The notes: generated by a model from the letters alone, not told the origin. Positions 15,101 to 23,820 are shown, counted from the first letter of the stretch. The stretch is DNA of 40,871 bases from Phycisphaeraceae bacterium (GCA_021299385.1 JAJTGZ010000033.1:1-40871), one strand, 5' to 3'. Translations and numbers: made by a program.

Positions 15101-16499
15101 GGTGGCGCAGCAGCGTGGGGACAAGGCGCGTGCGCGTGCGTTGCTGGACCGGGCCGTGGCGGCGGAGCGGAACGCCGAGTTGCCGTTGATCCGGCGTGCG
15201 GACACGAACATGGCGGACGCGAAGTTGCTCGAGGACGCGCTGGCGGACTACGAGGCGGCTTTGCGTATCAACCCGCAGAGCACGCGTGCGCGGCTGATGC
15301 TGGCCGAGTGCTACCTGCGCAAGGGGGACGCGCAGCAGGCGCTCGGGCAGTTGCAGTCGGGGCTGCGTCTGGACCCGCTGAACGCGGATTGGCGGAGCGC
15401 GGAGGTGCAGTTGCTGCTGAACACCAGCCGGGGTGGGGAGGCGCTGGCATCGCTCAACGAGATGATGGGCAAGACGACGGACCCGCGGTGGGCGCAGATG
15501 GCCGGGTCGATCTATATGGCCGCGGGGGATGCAGGCTCGGCCGTGAAGATGTTCGGGCGTGCGTGGGAGGGTGGGCGCGACCCGGCGTCTGGCAAGGGGC
15601 TGGTCGATGCGTTGCTGGCGCTCAAGCCGATGGACCTGCAGGGGGCCAGGAAGGTGGTTGATGCGCCGGAGTTCAAGGCGGCGACGGACCCGGTCTCGCG
15701 GCTCTCGCGGGCGCGGGTATCGATGCTGGAGAACAAGCCCGCCCAGGCGGCCGAGGACGTCAGGGGTGTGCTGGGGATGGTGGACCTGACGGTGGTGCGG
15801 AACGGGTTTGTGCTTATGGAGGAACTGCGGCGGGTGTGGGAGTCGCCGCAGGAGCTGCTCTCGGCGGTCGAGTCGCTGCAGCCGGAGGGGGGGTGGACAG
15901 AGCCGATGCGTGTGCAGCTGGCGATGCAGCGTCTGCGTCTGCCGGGGGAGAAGGCCAGGGGTCTGGCGGAGTTTGAGGAACTGGCAAAGTCATCGAGCAA
16001 GGAGATCGCGGTTCTCAGCGCCAGCGTGCTGGGGACGACGTACTTCAATGACGGGGACGCGGCACGGTCGGTAGCGGCGTACCAGCGCGGTTTGGTGCTG
16101 GACGCGAACAACAAGGAGCTGCTCAACAACATGGCGTATGTGATGAGCAAGGGGCTCAAGCAGCACGCCGAGGCTTTGCCGCTGGCGCAGCGTGCGGTGG
16201 AGCAGGACCCTGCGAACCCGAGCCTGATCGACACGCTGGGGGCGATCAGGTTGGAGCTTGGGCGTGTGGAGGAGGCGGGTGCGGACTTTGAGCGTGCGCG
16301 GTCGTTGACGGCTGACGCGCTGGTGCAGACGATGCCGACGGTGCACCTGATCGAGGTTCGGCTGCGTCAGGGGAAGGTTGCCGAGGCGGACGTGCTGCTT
16401 AAGGAGTTAGAGGAGGGTGAACGGCGTGACCCTCGGGTGAGGCAGAGTTATCAGGCCGAGATCGATCGTGTGCGTGAGTTGCGCAAGCAGGCACGCTGA
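12189..16499 (+). CDS. Giant membrane-anchored TPR protein of the exosortase locus
   Basis: The product has 1436 residues. A single membrane anchor (about 9-31) follows a short basic start. Nearly all the rest is helical repeat of TPR type, for example PGLHRLLGQLYLGMGDLPKA and a set near the C-terminus (YFNDGDAARSVAAYQRGLVL, then NNKELLNNMAYVM). No catalytic motif was seen. Long TPR proteins such as PrsT occur beside exosortases in other bacteria, where they may scaffold polysaccharide synthesis or export; this one is analogous in place, but orthology is not shown. The start ATG 12189 has AAAGGA (12179-12184) four bases upstream and directly precedes the anchor. Codons strongly prefer G at the third position. 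It is 135 bases after the exosortase gene and probably co-transcribed. Confidence 0.85.
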   Translation: MASNVNKKFVVLLAVGTLVLVGLSALLLSFGIPSAREHAQAGDALMAKGEAVKAADRYAKAVSKESNNVEYIGKWIKAMSSITPVGRQEYTDRFRELVGAMNRVAEVKRTDLSAHRAILDPTLADLRRGGGSDQVAAGLMQQVERSMKLMPAGDKNADGLRRYRGLARVALLSGGQRLSDEELAQAREDLEAALAFDQSDEMSAAGLTDYLRLMSLRARTGNDPEGAATLLGEARAKIDAFIERQPGSAVARAAQLNVRLAELAASGPGISGAEVSAAVGPLVEGLLASIEQADPAKVDLPTVLLAADAALGARVPDAVARATVVLDKVVAARPGEPMAQYLRASFLHGSQQYRQAADAFGKLAEMPNLPVGFNGMVLWGLRDSAAVRRVDALLGVWEQAKEPAQRQTLLAEVKAAREGVRARASVDELAKLLMDGKVALAENDLAGARKLLAQYNQRVPTVNTDALLLLARVLERQGLQGEARQCYQKIIDARRANLLTYVQKAALEIELKNYKVAYNDLQSALAFAPDNEAIKKQIQSVVAVMGDARGALPGAEQVADPLTRLWAEAENLANQTPPDFAGAAEKLKEARPLVSEARQYMVMARMLLNFNNIPEALATVAEGVAKFPDDASLAELKKALESTDPVADAKARIEASSLSAAGKEIELSRLYARAGKQDLAAEHMDKAEALDKDNPVVIGTRFEQALAKKDVGKAQELAGRAKVLDLDKAGGKVYAARVLQLEGKPGEGALLVQQAAEADPANPGLHRLLGQLYLGMGDLPKALASLERALQIQPRDPQTLALSMRVLLAMGRATVALERGREALRFGISEPEFVQLWLTLEYEVGDKARAVQGRQEIFARNPQDVENAFALATILVQEQKAELAEPVVASLEGNLDRALGDALFGAGDFAKSLEAYGRARASVKEDREGLLVKRMIECNLRLERLEESEKLLAGLDVDKTADVQVMLLGAEVAQQRGDKARARALLDRAVAAERNAELPLIRRADTNMADAKLLEDALADYEAALRINPQSTRARLMLAECYLRKGDAQQALGQLQSGLRLDPLNADWRSAEVQLLLNTSRGGEALASLNEMMGKTTDPRWAQMAGSIYMAAGDAGSAVKMFGRAWEGGRDPASGKGLVDALLALKPMDLQGARKVVDAPEFKAATDPVSRLSRARVSMLENKPAQAAEDVRGVLGMVDLTVVRNGFVLMEELRRVWESPQELLSAVESLQPEGGWTEPMRVQLAMQRLRLPGEKARGLAEFEELAKSSSKEIAVLSASVLGTTYFNDGDAARSVAAYQRGLVLDANNKELLNNMAYVMSKGLKQHAEALPLAQRAVEQDPANPSLIDTLGAIRLELGRVEEAGADFERARSLTADALVQTMPTVHLIEVRLRQGKVAEADVLLKELEEGERRDPRVRQSYQAEIDRVRELRKQAR

Positions 16500-16640
16500 C
16501 AGGGGCCTTACGATGGGCGGGCAAGGGAGTGCCAGGAAGAAGTGTGGTGCCCGGAGGACGGGTAGCCGATCAACCAACAGCGACTGAACAACCTAGCCGA
16601 GCGAGTGTGCTGGCTGGGAAAGCGATGTCAGGAAACACAT

Positions 16641-18857
16641 ATGAGTAGCGCACCGACAACCCGTACGCCCCAATCCCCGGCCCGTCCTGCCCCGGCTAGC
16701 CCGATGGGGCTGGTGCCGATCGACCCTGTGCGGCTGCTGAGGCGGTACTGGGTGGCCCTTGTGGTGGCGGTGGGGGTGGGTGCGGTGATTGGTTTGCTGG
16801 CGAACTATGTGCTTGGAAAGCTCACGCCGAGGTGGAAGACGGAGGTAACGTACCAGGTCAGCCCCCCGATGCAGGACCCGAACAAGGGTGGTCCTGTCGT
16901 GGAAGACAAGGACGAGATGGAGCGTTTCATGCTCACGCAGGTGCGTGTGATGATCAGCGACCGGATCTTGCGTGAGGCACTGGTCAAGAACGCCGAGCAG
17001 TTCAAGGACAAGAAGATCATCGGGTGGGGGCAGCGGATATTGGACGATCAGGGTGAGGTGAACGTCGGCAACGGCCTGGCTGAGTTGCGGAATATCGTCG
17101 GGTCCAGCGTGCTGACGGGGACGAACCTGCTGCAGTTTACGGTAACGACCAACAGCCCATCGGACTCGGCGGCGATTGCCGCCACGATCCACGATCAGTT
17201 CTGGAGCGACTGGAAGCAGCAGTCGGGGAACATGGGCAGCGAGAACCGTGTGCCGATCGACAGGGAGATCGCCCGGCTTCAGGCGGAGTTGGCCCGGATC
17301 GATGCGCAGCGCGACAAACTGCTGCAGAACCAGAACATCAACGATCTGCAGAGCGTCAGCGGCTCGGCGGAGGACATCTTGATCGGCTCGCTGACGCCGC
17401 AGGTGTCGGCGGCGGCCGAGCAGGTGAACCGGTACGAGACGCTGATCAGGCAGTACGAGGCGATGTCGGCCGGGCCTGGGGGCGTGGTGGAGTTCCCGGC
17501 AGAGCTGCGGGACGTTGTGGAGCGCGATCCGGTGGTCGTCGAGAGCAAGCAGCGTGTCAACGCACTGCGGAACGAGCTGCGGGCCAACACGCAGTTGGGT
17601 GCCGAGCACCCGTTCAACAAGTCGCTCAGGAGGAGGATCGAGAGTTCCGAGAGCGAGCTGGCCCTGACCCGGCAGGAACAGTTGAGCAAACTGTTTGACA
17701 GCGAGCTGGACCGTGCCCGCCGGGGGGCTGATGCGGCCAGGGGGGTCTACAAGGAGCAGAGCGAAAAACTCGCGACGGCGACGGCCCGTAAACAGGACAT
17801 CACGCGGACGCTGGCGACCTATGAGCAGCTGAACTTGGACCGCGAGCGCATCGCGGCGGAGATCGACCAGAACAAGCAGGCCCTGGCGGCGATCCAGCGG
17901 ACGACGAACGTCGGTGGTGGCTCTTCGCGGTGGGACCGTCTGCGGATACTGCAACCGCCTGCCAAGCCTGACCAGCGGGCCTTCCCGCGGCTGTCGATGA
18001 CGCTGCCGGTGGGGGTTCTGCTCGCGCTCGGGCTGACGGCTGGGTTCTTGGTCGCGCGGGAGCTGCTTGACCAGCGGATCAAAGGCCCGTCGGACCTGCT
18101 GACGATCCCTCGGCTGAGGTTGCTGGGTGTGATCCCGGCGACGGGGGTGGAGGGTGGGCCGTCGGCGCCGCCGGAGTTGGCGTTCAAGGATGCGTCGATG
18201 GGGGCGATTGCCGATGCGTACCGGCAGGTTCGTGTGCCGCTGGTCAAGCGGATGCACCAGGCGGGGTTCAAGAGTTTGCTGGTGGTGGCCGCGTCGCCTG
18301 GGGCTGGGGCGACCAGCGCGGTGTGCAACATCGCGACGGGTTCTGCGGCGTCGGACCAGCGTGTGCTGATGATCGATGCAAACTTCCGCCGGCCCTCGCT
18401 GCACAAGGTCTTCAAGCTTGGGGAGGGGCCCGGGCTGGGGGAGGTGCTTGCGCGGAAGACGACGGTGGACCAGGCGGTGCAGCAGACGAGCGTGCCGAAC
18501 TTGTGGTTGCTGTCGGCCGGGGCGGCGGCGAACCGTGGTGTTCCCGAGCGTTTGAGCACGGCGTTGATGTCGGAGATTCTGGCGGAGGTGGGGGGGAAGT
18601 TTGATCTGGTGGTGATTGATTCGTCGCCGGCGACGATCGCGGGGGATGCGTTTGCGCTGGCCAACCGTGTGGATTGTTCGGTGCTGGTGGTGCGTGCCAA
18701 GAGCGAGAAGCGCGGGCTGATCGCGCGGGTGCGGGACCAGTTGGCCGAGACGCACGGGGAGTTTTTGGGTGTGATCGTCAACGGCGTCGAGGTGATGCGC
18801 ACCGGGTACATGCGTAAAAACATCGAGGCGGCCAGCACGTATTCCAAGAGCGCGTGA
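16641..18857 (+). CDS. Wzz-domain/BY-kinase-like protein with degenerate P-loop
   Basis: The 738-residue protein has the architecture of a polysaccharide co-polymerase fused to a bacterial tyrosine kinase. It has a membrane segment at about 36-58, a long coiled-coil periplasmic region (about 70-435), the RILQPPAKP motif and a second membrane segment (about 450-475). A MinD/BY-kinase-like ATPase domain occupies about 510-738. In that domain the Walker A site reads ASPGAGATS (about 551-559), where the P-loop lysine of the usual GxGKS/T is alanine. The A' motif (IDANFRRP, Asp579) and Walker B (LVVIDSSPA, Asp660) remain. The C-terminus (TGYMRKNIEAASTYSKSA) has only two tyrosines, not the usual tyrosine cluster. 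It may regulate chain length without kinase activity. ATG 16641 follows AGGA by about seven bases. Confidence 0.85.
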   Translation: MSSAPTTRTPQSPARPAPASPMGLVPIDPVRLLRRYWVALVVAVGVGAVIGLLANYVLGKLTPRWKTEVTYQVSPPMQDPNKGGPVVEDKDEMERFMLTQVRVMISDRILREALVKNAEQFKDKKIIGWGQRILDDQGEVNVGNGLAELRNIVGSSVLTGTNLLQFTVTTNSPSDSAAIAATIHDQFWSDWKQQSGNMGSENRVPIDREIARLQAELARIDAQRDKLLQNQNINDLQSVSGSAEDILIGSLTPQVSAAAEQVNRYETLIRQYEAMSAGPGGVVEFPAELRDVVERDPVVVESKQRVNALRNELRANTQLGAEHPFNKSLRRRIESSESELALTRQEQLSKLFDSELDRARRGADAARGVYKEQSEKLATATARKQDITRTLATYEQLNLDRERIAAEIDQNKQALAAIQRTTNVGGGSSRWDRLRILQPPAKPDQRAFPRLSMTLPVGVLLALGLTAGFLVARELLDQRIKGPSDLLTIPRLRLLGVIPATGVEGGPSAPPELAFKDASMGAIADAYRQVRVPLVKRMHQAGFKSLLVVAASPGAGATSAVCNIATGSAASDQRVLMIDANFRRPSLHKVFKLGEGPGLGEVLARKTTVDQAVQQTSVPNLWLLSAGAAANRGVPERLSTALMSEILAEVGGKFDLVVIDSSPATIAGDAFALANRVDCSVLVVRAKSEKRGLIARVRDQLAETHGEFLGVIVNGVEVMRTGYMRKNIEAASTYSKSA

Positions 18858-19215
18858 TATGGATCACCGCTGAATGTTGTGCGGTCGAAGTGGCTAGCCC
18901 CACCCCTGCCCCTCCCCTCGGGGGAGGGGTTCTGCGCGAGAAATATTGGCGATGCGTCTAAGGCCCATGGCGGGGTGGGGCGGGGTGGGGCGGGGTGGGG
19001 TGGGGTGTGAACCGGGGTTGGGGTGCGAGCGTAAGCGGGGTGCTGGTGCCCGGTTTTGTTTAGCCCGGCGTGCCTTTGGTTGGCTTGGCCGCTACGCTTG
19101 CCGCGTTCCGTTCTGGAAGCGTGTGGGTGGGGGTGGCTGAGAGTGTGTGTGTTCCCGCGCGGGTTGACGCGGCGGGTGTGTTGGGATTGTTGTTTGGCCC
19201 TATCGAGAAGACCGC
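18858..19215. repeat. Spacer with inverted family 2 repeat and G-rich decamer array
   Basis: The 358 bases separating the exosortase and SPFH operons hold no gene. They contain an inverted copy of the G-rich family 2 repeat (18898-18932). They also contain three exact head-to-tail copies of CGGGGTGGGG (18971-19000) followed by TGGGGTG. The runs of four G could form G-quadruplexes on the + strand. The promoter of the SPFH operon probably lies in the remaining 150 bases. I could not pick out its boxes. Confidence 0.7.
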
Positions 19216-21312
19216 ATGAAAGGCGACCATCGTTCGTACGCACGGGCCACGTCCACGAGCCTTCTGGGGCTGGCGGCGCAGGTGACCTTGGGGTTGGGGC
19301 TGCTGATCTATGCGGTGGTTGGGCGCGACAACGCGGCGTTTAGCGCCAGTTTGCATGTGCTGGTCATGTCGCTGGTCTGGGTGGTGCTGGTGGTGGTCTT
19401 TGACCAGCACCGGCGCGAGCGGCTGGAGGCCCTGGAGGCCGAGAGCCTGGACGCCTCGGCGGCACGGGAGGCATCGGTCTTTGGGACCAGCAGCGACGAC
19501 CTGCGGGTGAACGCCAAGCGCCTGGCGTGGATGCACCGGGTGCTGGTGCCCGGCGCGAGCGTGCTGCTGGCGTTGCTGCTGATCGGGCTGGGGGTATGGC
19601 GTTATCTGGATGCAACGCGTGCAACGACTGCGAAGACTGGGACCGATGTGGCGACTGGTACCGAGGTGATTCCGAGCCAGTTGGATTCGTTTGTGGGCCT
19701 GCCGCTGCGTGGGTGGGCGATTGCGCTGGGCCTGGGCCTGGCGGTGGTTGGGTTCGTCTTTGCCCGGTACTGCTCTGGGATGGCCCGGCAGGGTGTGTGG
19801 GGGTTGCTGCGTTCGGGTGCGGGCGCGGTGGTGTGTGTTTCGCTGTTTGGGCTGGCGATTGCGCTGGGGCAGTTTGCGGAGATTCTGGGTGCCGACAAGA
19901 TCAGCCGGTGGCTGCTGGTGGGGTTCCCGATCGCGTCGGTGGTGTTGGGCGTTGAGGTGCTGCTGAACTTTATGCTCAACCTCTACCGGCCGCGGAAGGC
20001 TGGGGAGTTGCCCAGGCCTGCGATGGAGAGTTGGCTCCTGGCGTCGGTGGCGGCGCCGGATCAGATTGCGCGGTCGGTGGGTGGGGCGATCCAGTATCAG
20101 TTTGGTGTGGATGTGTCGGGGTCGTGGGCGTATGCGAGGCTGCGGGCTTGGCTGCCGAGGTTGGTGGTGCTGGGGATCGCGGCGTTGTGGCTGATGACGG
20201 CGGTGACGGTCGTTGGGCCTGATGAGCGTGGGGTGCGCGTGCGGCTGGGTGAGCGGCTTGGTGAGGTGCCGCCTGGGCTAGCGCTGGAGTGGCCTTGGCC
20301 TGTGGGGAGGATTGAGAAGGTGCAGGTGACGGAGTTGCAGTCGATCGCGCTGGCGACGCCCAGGCCGCCGGAGAAGGTCAAGCATGTGCTGTGGACGAAC
20401 GACCACCAGGTCAAGGACGAGACAAAGTTGCTGGTGCGTACGGCCAAGAGCATCGGCGGGACCGATGATGCCCGGTCGTTGATCGTTGTCGAGGTGCCGA
20501 TGACGTTCCGGGTCAAGCAGGTGGCTGGTGCGGGTGGTGGTGATGGGTTTGAGTTGGGCAAGTATGAGGGTCTGGCGGTGCCGGCGGCGCGGGACAACTA
20601 CATCCGCGCGGTGGCCAAGCGTGAGGTGCTCCGGTTTTTGACGACGCTGGACGAGGACCAGATCATGGGCGCCCGGCGGACAGAGGCGGGCGCGGAGCTC
20701 AAGAAGCGGATCAGCGCGGCGCTGGACGGGATCAACTCGGGCGTCGAGGTGGTGTTTGTGGCGATCGAGGGTGTGCACCCGCCGCGTGGGCCCGAGGGTT
20801 CGACGGCGTTGTCGTACGAGTCGATTGTCAGCGAGCAGGTGCGTGCGACGGCGGTGAAGCAGTACGCGGAACTCGAGGCGACGGCCCAGCTCATCAAGGC
20901 TGCGGGGTCGGTGGAGGCGGCGCGAGCGATCGTTGCGGAGATCGACCGGCTGGCGGAGCTGACGGCGGCGAAGGCGAGCGAGGGTGAGGTGAACGCGCAG
21001 CAGGCCAGGCTTGATGCGTTGATCACCGCGGCCGGTGGCGAGGCGGCGCAGATATTGGCTCGGGCGCAGGCGGATCGGTGGACGCGCGTGATGGCCGCGC
21101 GGGGGCGTGCGGAGGCGTATGCGGGCCGGCTGGAGGCGTTCAACGCGAACCCGGGGTTGTACATGTACACGGCGTACCTGGACACGCTGACGGATGTCTT
21201 TAGGAACACCCGGCTATACATCGTGCAGGACCAGGTGGAGGACCTGCGGATGCAGATGGACCTCAAGGACCTCGGCTCGACGGTGGACGTGTTTTCGAGC
21301 GAGAACAAGTGA
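19216..21312 (+). CDS. Polytopic SPFH/HflK-like membrane protein
   Basis: The 698-residue protein has two parts. Residues 1-310 contain six predicted membrane segments (about 15-35, 44-62, 108-128, 166-186, 198-218, 231-256). A seventh (about 313-333) leads into an SPFH/band 7 domain, starting GPDERGVRVRLGERLGEVPPG. The SPFH part continues through a helical, Ala/Glu-rich stretch (about 535-640) and ends with DTLTDVFRNTRLYIV, typical of HflK-type proteins. Canonical HflK has one membrane segment and about 420 residues, so the N-terminal half is an unusual addition I do not recognise. HflK/C proteins form large membrane cages around the FtsH protease. Two more SPFH genes follow. ATG 19216 is preceded by a GAGAAG site. 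Confidence 0.8.
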   Translation: MKGDHRSYARATSTSLLGLAAQVTLGLGLLIYAVVGRDNAAFSASLHVLVMSLVWVVLVVVFDQHRRERLEALEAESLDASAAREASVFGTSSDDLRVNAKRLAWMHRVLVPGASVLLALLLIGLGVWRYLDATRATTAKTGTDVATGTEVIPSQLDSFVGLPLRGWAIALGLGLAVVGFVFARYCSGMARQGVWGLLRSGAGAVVCVSLFGLAIALGQFAEILGADKISRWLLVGFPIASVVLGVEVLLNFMLNLYRPRKAGELPRPAMESWLLASVAAPDQIARSVGGAIQYQFGVDVSGSWAYARLRAWLPRLVVLGIAALWLMTAVTVVGPDERGVRVRLGERLGEVPPGLALEWPWPVGRIEKVQVTELQSIALATPRPPEKVKHVLWTNDHQVKDETKLLVRTAKSIGGTDDARSLIVVEVPMTFRVKQVAGAGGGDGFELGKYEGLAVPAARDNYIRAVAKREVLRFLTTLDEDQIMGARRTEAGAELKKRISAALDGINSGVEVVFVAIEGVHPPRGPEGSTALSYESIVSEQVRATAVKQYAELEATAQLIKAAGSVEAARAIVAEIDRLAELTAAKASEGEVNAQQARLDALITAAGGEAAQILARAQADRWTRVMAARGRAEAYAGRLEAFNANPGLYMYTAYLDTLTDVFRNTRLYIVQDQVEDLRMQMDLKDLGSTVDVFSSENK

Positions 21313-21394
21313 TGGCCTGCCGGGCCGAGGGCGCGGCGGGTGGATGGGTTGGTGCGGTGTTGTGAGTTGATGTTGATTTACACGGGTTAGACCT

Positions 21395-22411
21395 ATGCAA
21401 AAGCCACTGCGTATTTTCGTTGCCCTGGTCGTGCTGCTGGCGATCCTGGCGTTCATGATGACGTTCACCGTCCGGTTTACCGAGGCGGCGGTGGTAACGA
21501 CCTTCGGGCGGGCGACCGAGAGGGACGTGATCAAGGAGGCGGGGCTGAACTTCAAGATGCCCTTCCCGATCCAGTCGGTTACCAAGTATGACACGCGGCA
21601 GCGGTATGTCGAGACGCGGAGCGAGACGCTGGCGACGGCGGACAACCGGCAGGTGATCTTGCAGAGTTACATCGTCTGGCGCGTCGTTGACCCGCTCCGG
21701 TTCTTTCAGAGTTACGGCAACGTCGGGTCGCGCGAGGATGAGCATGTGCGTGCGGCCGAGGAACTGCTGCGGGCGAAGTTGCGCAGCGCTCTGGCCGAGA
21801 CGAGCCAGTTTAAGCTGACGGACCTGCTGACGACCGACGCGGGTGGGAGCAAGCTGCCCGAACTGGAGGCGCGGGTGCTGGCGGCGATCACGTCGGGGGC
21901 GGGCAGCTCGGCGCTGGCGGCATCAGGGATCGAGGCGGTGGTGGTGGGGATCAACAGCATGGAGCTGCCCGAGAGTGTTACCGAGCAGGTCTTTAAGCAG
22001 ATGGAAGCGCAGAGGCGGACGATCGCGGGGAAGGCTGCCAACGAGGGGACGGCGGCGGCGGCAACGATCCGCAACTCCGGTGAGGAGTCTGCGAGGAAGA
22101 TACGGAGCTTTGCCGAGCGGCGGGCGGATGCGATCCGCGGGCAGGCCGACAGTGATAGCGCGCCGTACCTGGCGCTGCAGAGCAAGGACCCGAGGCTGGC
22201 GGTGTTTTTACAGAACATCCGGTTCATGCGTGATGCGCTGAGCAAGCGGACGACGCTTGTGCTGCCGACGAGCCTGCCGGGGTTGCACCTGTTGGACCCG
22301 AGCATTGCTGAGAAGCTTGGGCAGGGTGAGATCCCGGAGCCCAGGGGCGTCGGTGAGACGGGTGAGAAGAAGGACGCCAAGCCAGCCGATGAGAAGGGGG
22401 GCGTGCGGTGA
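21395..22411 (+). CDS. hflC: HflC-like SPFH membrane protein
   Basis: This 338-residue protein has one N-terminal membrane segment (about 6-27), followed by an SPFH domain (TEAAVVTTFGRATERDVIKEAGLNFKMP, described in part: FT-E-A-A-V-V-TTFG then K-M-P-F-P). The middle has the helix region with SFAERRADAIRGQADS, a feature of HflC where the conserved ERRADA-type stretch sits. The C-terminus includes FLQNIRFMRDALSKRTTLVLP, whose pattern matches the HflC end. HflC and HflK together regulate the membrane protease FtsH; no ftsH is in the window. It lies 82 bases after the first SPFH gene. Its stop overlaps the GTG of the next gene by four bases, so those two are translationally coupled. Confidence 0.85.
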   Translation: MQKPLRIFVALVVLLAILAFMMTFTVRFTEAAVVTTFGRATERDVIKEAGLNFKMPFPIQSVTKYDTRQRYVETRSETLATADNRQVILQSYIVWRVVDPLRFFQSYGNVGSREDEHVRAAEELLRAKLRSALAETSQFKLTDLLTTDAGGSKLPELEARVLAAITSGAGSSALAASGIEAVVVGINSMELPESVTEQVFKQMEAQRRTIAGKAANEGTAAAATIRNSGEESARKIRSFAERRADAIRGQADSDSAPYLALQSKDPRLAVFLQNIRFMRDALSKRTTLVLPTSLPGLHLLDPSIAEKLGQGEIPEPRGVGETGEKKDAKPADEKGGVR

Positions 22412-23820
22412 GCGATCAGATACAGGAACCAGCGGGCGCAGGTGAGGCTGCGGGTGCAAGCCCGGCGATGGTGCGTCGGCGTGGGGCGAGCGTGCAGTTG
22501 CGGGCCAGCGAGGGCGCGGTGCGACCCGAGGAGAGCGCCAACCAGGCGCTCGGTGAGGCGCTGCGTGTGGTGTACCGGTTTTTACAGGTGGGGATGCTGA
22601 TTTTGATCGGCGTCTTCCTGCTCTCGGGTTTGCAGAGCGTGCAGGAGGGTGAGCGCGGGGTGCGAGTGAGCATGGGGCGGGTGGTGGCTGATGATCTGAT
22701 GCCGGGGTTCCAACTCTCGCTGCCGAGGCCGTTGGGGGAGATCATCAAGGTGAACGTTGGGAACCGGAGTTTGGACGTCAAGGAGCAGTTCTGGCCTGCG
22801 CAGGGGGACCCGGCGCAGCGGTTTGCCGACGACTCGGTGATTGCGAACTCTGGGCGTGGGAAGCTGGACCCTGCACAGGACGGGATGTTGTTGACGGGTG
22901 ATTTTTCGATCGCGCACGCGACGGCAAAGGTGGAGTATGCGCGGGACCCGGAGAAGGTCAGGAAGTTTGTCTCGACCGTGCGCGACGAGGTGGCCGAGCA
23001 GGGGATGGTGCTGTCGGCGGTGCGTCAGGGGATGGTGCGTGCCTCGGCGGGGGCGACGATCGACCAGTTCCGCAAGGAGCAGACGGTGCAGCGGCTGGCG
23101 CAGGAGATCGCCCAGCAGCAGCTGGACAAGATGGGCAGCGGGCTGACGATCCGGAGCCTGGTGATCGACCGGCGGATGATGCCGCCGAACTTGATCCGGA
23201 TTTTTAATGAGGTGGACAACTCGATTGCCAAGAGTGCTGAGGAGATCAATAAGGCGAACCAGGAGCGTCAGGCGAAGCTCTCGGCGGTGGCCGGGGACGC
23301 GGCGGAGGATTTGCTGCGCCTGATCGACGCGTACGACCACCAGACCACGGCCGGTGAGACGGCCAAGGCGGAGGCGACGCTGGCGGAGATCGACCGGCTG
23401 CTCTTGGGTGGTGCGATCGCTGCCGACGGGCTTCGGCCTGGGGCTCGGGTAACCGGCGAGGCGACGGGGATTCTTTCGACGGCGCGTGGGGACGGGACGC
23501 GGACGCTGGCGCGGGCGCAGGCGTCGGCCCGGCTCTTTGATGCCAAGCTCGAGAACTTCAAGGCCAACCCGGGCGTGGTGCTCACGAGCGATTGGGCGGA
23601 TGCGTTTGCGCAGTTTGTCGGGCGCGACAGCGTGCAGACGTTCATGCTGCCGCCTGGGACCAAGACGCTGGAGCTGCTGGTCAACCGCGACCCGGAGGTG
23701 CAGAAGGAGCAGGAGCGCCTACGCAACGAGCAGATCCGCAGCGAGCGCGAGCGTGAGGCGGCCAAGAGCGCGATCGAACGCGGGCTGATGACCTCGGACC
23801 CGGGCGCCCCGCCGCGGTAA
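22408..23820 (+). CDS. hflK: HflK-like SPFH membrane protein
   Basis: This 470-residue SPFH protein has a cytoplasmic N-terminal stretch (1-55), a membrane segment (about 58-76), then VQEGERGVRVSMGRVVADDL starting the band 7 domain, similar to HflK. The middle contains RKEQTVQRLAQEIAQQQLDK and FNEVDNSIAKSAEEINKANQ, a helical SPFH extension. The end is charged (RSEREREAAKSAIERGL). The start is GTG 22408, overlapping the hflC-like stop as GTGA, which fixes it. HflK usually precedes hflC in bacteria; here a polytopic SPFH protein precedes and an HflK-like one follows. The ABC genes come next, suggesting the trio works with the transporter. Confidence 0.82.
   Translation: MSDQIQEPAGAGEAAGASPAMVRRRGASVQLRASEGAVRPEESANQALGEALRVVYRFLQVGMLILIGVFLLSGLQSVQEGERGVRVSMGRVVADDLMPGFQLSLPRPLGEIIKVNVGNRSLDVKEQFWPAQGDPAQRFADDSVIANSGRGKLDPAQDGMLLTGDFSIAHATAKVEYARDPEKVRKFVSTVRDEVAEQGMVLSAVRQGMVRASAGATIDQFRKEQTVQRLAQEIAQQQLDKMGSGLTIRSLVIDRRMMPPNLIRIFNEVDNSIAKSAEEINKANQERQAKLSAVAGDAAEDLLRLIDAYDHQTTAGETAKAEATLAEIDRLLLGGAIAADGLRPGARVTGEATGILSTARGDGTRTLARAQASARLFDAKLENFKANPGVVLTSDWADAFAQFVGRDSVQTFMLPPGTKTLELLVNRDPEVQKEQERLRNEQIRSEREREAAKSAIERGLMTSDPGAPPR

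Noticed and set aside
16593-18755. Long minus-strand open frame opposite the Wzz/kinase-like gene
   Set aside because: Its composition is Arg/His-rich and lacks motifs, whereas the plus frame has membrane segments and ATPase motifs.
8031-18857. Possible PEP-CTERM substrate of the exosortase in the window
   Set aside because: No protein here ends with a Pro-Glu-Pro-like motif, a membrane helix and a basic tail; substrates are presumed elsewhere.
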